Source of the DNA: Chitinivibrionales bacterium
GTDB taxonomy: Bacteria; Fibrobacterota; Chitinivibrionia; Chitinivibrionales; WJKA01
Assembly: GCA_014729375.1 (NCBI GenBank)
Contig: WJKA01000471.1
Span: 1-6,510, forward strand
Direction: 5' to 3'
Length of the DNA: 6,510 nucleotides
The notes beneath the pieces are model-generated. The model did not search any database. It saw nothing but the letters and a program-made list of their open reading frames with translations, and was not told where the DNA came from. A program made the position numbers and the translations under genes. This document shows, piece after piece, positions 6,032-6,510 of the stretch (position 1 is its first letter; each line of letters starts with the position of its first letter).

Positions 6032-6077
6032 GCGGAGTTAGCTCTATCTCCCAATTCCACCATTCAGGCCAATTCAT
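6021..6077 (-). pseudogene. 5' remnant of a DUF4258-type toxin gene
   Basis: ATG 6077-6075 opens an 18-codon frame whose first 16 residues, MNWPEWWNWEIELTPH, match the start of a DUF4258 group as I recall it (M.WPEWW.WE.EL..H, normally followed by a helix and about 65 more residues). After His16 (6030-6032) the similarity stops, and the DNA goes straight into the start of the DUF2283 gene: the CAT codon overlaps its ATG, and the toxin frame ends at TAG 6021-6023. In intact modules a full toxin gene of about 80-90 codons precedes the antitoxin. I infer that a deletion removed most of the toxin and joined its 5' end to the antitoxin. The leader lacks a strong ribosome site. The identification rests on a short, Trp-rich stretch, so it is less certain than the antitoxin. 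Confidence 0.65.
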
Positions 6078-6185
6078 CTGCGATATATTCAATTTTGACT
6101 TATTTTGCCATCCCGGTAAAATCAAAATAAAATATCCTTCTGATATTCTACAATTTTTTAATATTCTTTATATTATTTTACGTAT
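6078..6185. promoter_or_regulatory. AT-rich divergent region between the toxin-antitoxin remnant and the GntR-type gene
   Basis: The 108 bp are strongly AT-rich, especially 6121-6180. A TATTAT at 6171-6176 could act as a -10 for the rightward gene; transcription would then begin at or next to its ATG (6186), giving a leaderless message, which would fit the missing ribosome site. No good -35 is seen at the expected distance. A leftward promoter for the remnant is likely present but not resolved. Confidence 0.35.
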
Positions 6186-6510
6186 ATGATTACCCCTGTT
6201 CCTCCTGGAGTCACGCGGGCTGTCCGGTTTCTCATCAATGAAATCGAAGAAGGCAGGTATGTTGTCGGAAGCCGGATGCCGGGGCTTGGAGCACTGGCTT
6301 CCAAGGCAGGCGTATCAATCAACACGATGCGCAAGGTGACATCGTTTCTTAAGGATAAAGGCATTCTGGAAGGTGTTCGGGGGCAGCATTCCCGGGTGAT
6401 CAGCGCGCAGGTCGAGTATTTAAAGCAGCCCCTTGAGGATAGCGGCACGGGGACCGATTCGCCGAAATCCCCGAGAGCGCTCTGGAAACGGACGGCTGCT
6501 GCTATCAAGG
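6186..6510 (+). CDS. GntR-type transcriptional regulator, N-terminal part (partial)
   Basis: The frame opens at ATG 6186 and runs to the right edge (108 codons). Residues about 10-72 form a winged helix-turn-helix of the GntR type: AVRFLINEIEEGRYVVGSRM, then PGLGALASKAGVS with the recognition helix INTMRKVTSFLKDKGIL and a wing ending GQHSRVISA. This is the usual 'I..G.y..G.rlP....LA...gVS..T..k....L...GiL' pattern. After a Gly/Ser/Pro linker the last residues, ALWKRTAAAIK, resemble the first helix of a second such domain, so the protein may carry two DNA-binding modules; the rest is out of view. No Shine-Dalgarno lies before the ATG, and an in-frame stop at 6159-6161 rules out a much longer N-terminus. 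It is divergent from the toxin-antitoxin remnant and 565 bp from the xylanase start; control of either is only a guess. Confidence 0.88.
   Translation, partial: MITPVPPGVTRAVRFLINEIEEGRYVVGSRMPGLGALASKAGVSINTMRKVTSFLKDKGILEGVRGQHSRVISAQVEYLKQPLEDSGTGTDSPKSPRALWKRTAAAIK

Noticed and set aside
6173..6508. 111-codon minus-strand frame at the right end
   Set aside because: It is antisense to the GntR-type helix-turn-helix, which is the clear coding strand.

Overview
The window looks like a stretch of chromosome from a polysaccharide-degrading bacterium. Two large secreted proteins, a GH10 xylanase and a parallel beta-helix protein, end in a C-terminal beta-sandwich of the FlgD-like / type IX secretion sorting kind. 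Together with the modular CAZyme architecture and roughly balanced GC, this fits Fibrobacterota (Chitinivibrionia/Chitinispirillia-like) or a related T9SS-bearing lineage. The taxonomic call is inference; no rRNA or marker gene is present.

Layout from left to right. (1) The 5' end of a secreted-protein gene on the minus strand, running off the left edge. (2) A 506-aa secreted beta-helix protein on the minus strand (527-2047). (3) An AT-rich divergent promoter region (2048-2227). (4) A plus-strand gene (2228-3049) whose product joins a DUF5674-like domain to a helical domain of unknown function. (5) A possible 55-aa secreted mini-protein on the minus strand (3097-3264). (6) A multidomain GH10 xylanase on the minus strand (3387-5621): GH10, fibronectin type III, Ig-like, carbohydrate-binding module, sorting domain. 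Its likely start is a TTG placed by a perfect AGGAGG. (7) A regulatory stretch of about 140 bp with a 10-bp inverted repeat. (8) A decayed toxin-antitoxin-like pair on the minus strand: the first 16 codons of a DUF4258-type toxin gene, immediately followed by a DUF2283-type antitoxin gene broken by a +1 frameshift (5761-6077). (9) The 5' end of a GntR-type regulator on the plus strand, running off the right edge.

How they may work together: the xylanase would cleave xylan outside the cell while its accessory modules hold it on the substrate. The beta-helix protein would bind or cut another plant or algal polysaccharide. The divergent GntR-type gene may control nearby genes, but nothing in the sequence proves this. 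The most notable observations are the twice-damaged DUF4258/DUF2283 module, the DUF5674 fusion, the non-ATG xylanase start, and the tiny secreted ORF that looks like the two ends of a larger exported protein joined together. I see no RNA genes, CRISPR array, insertion sequence or convincing intrinsic terminator.
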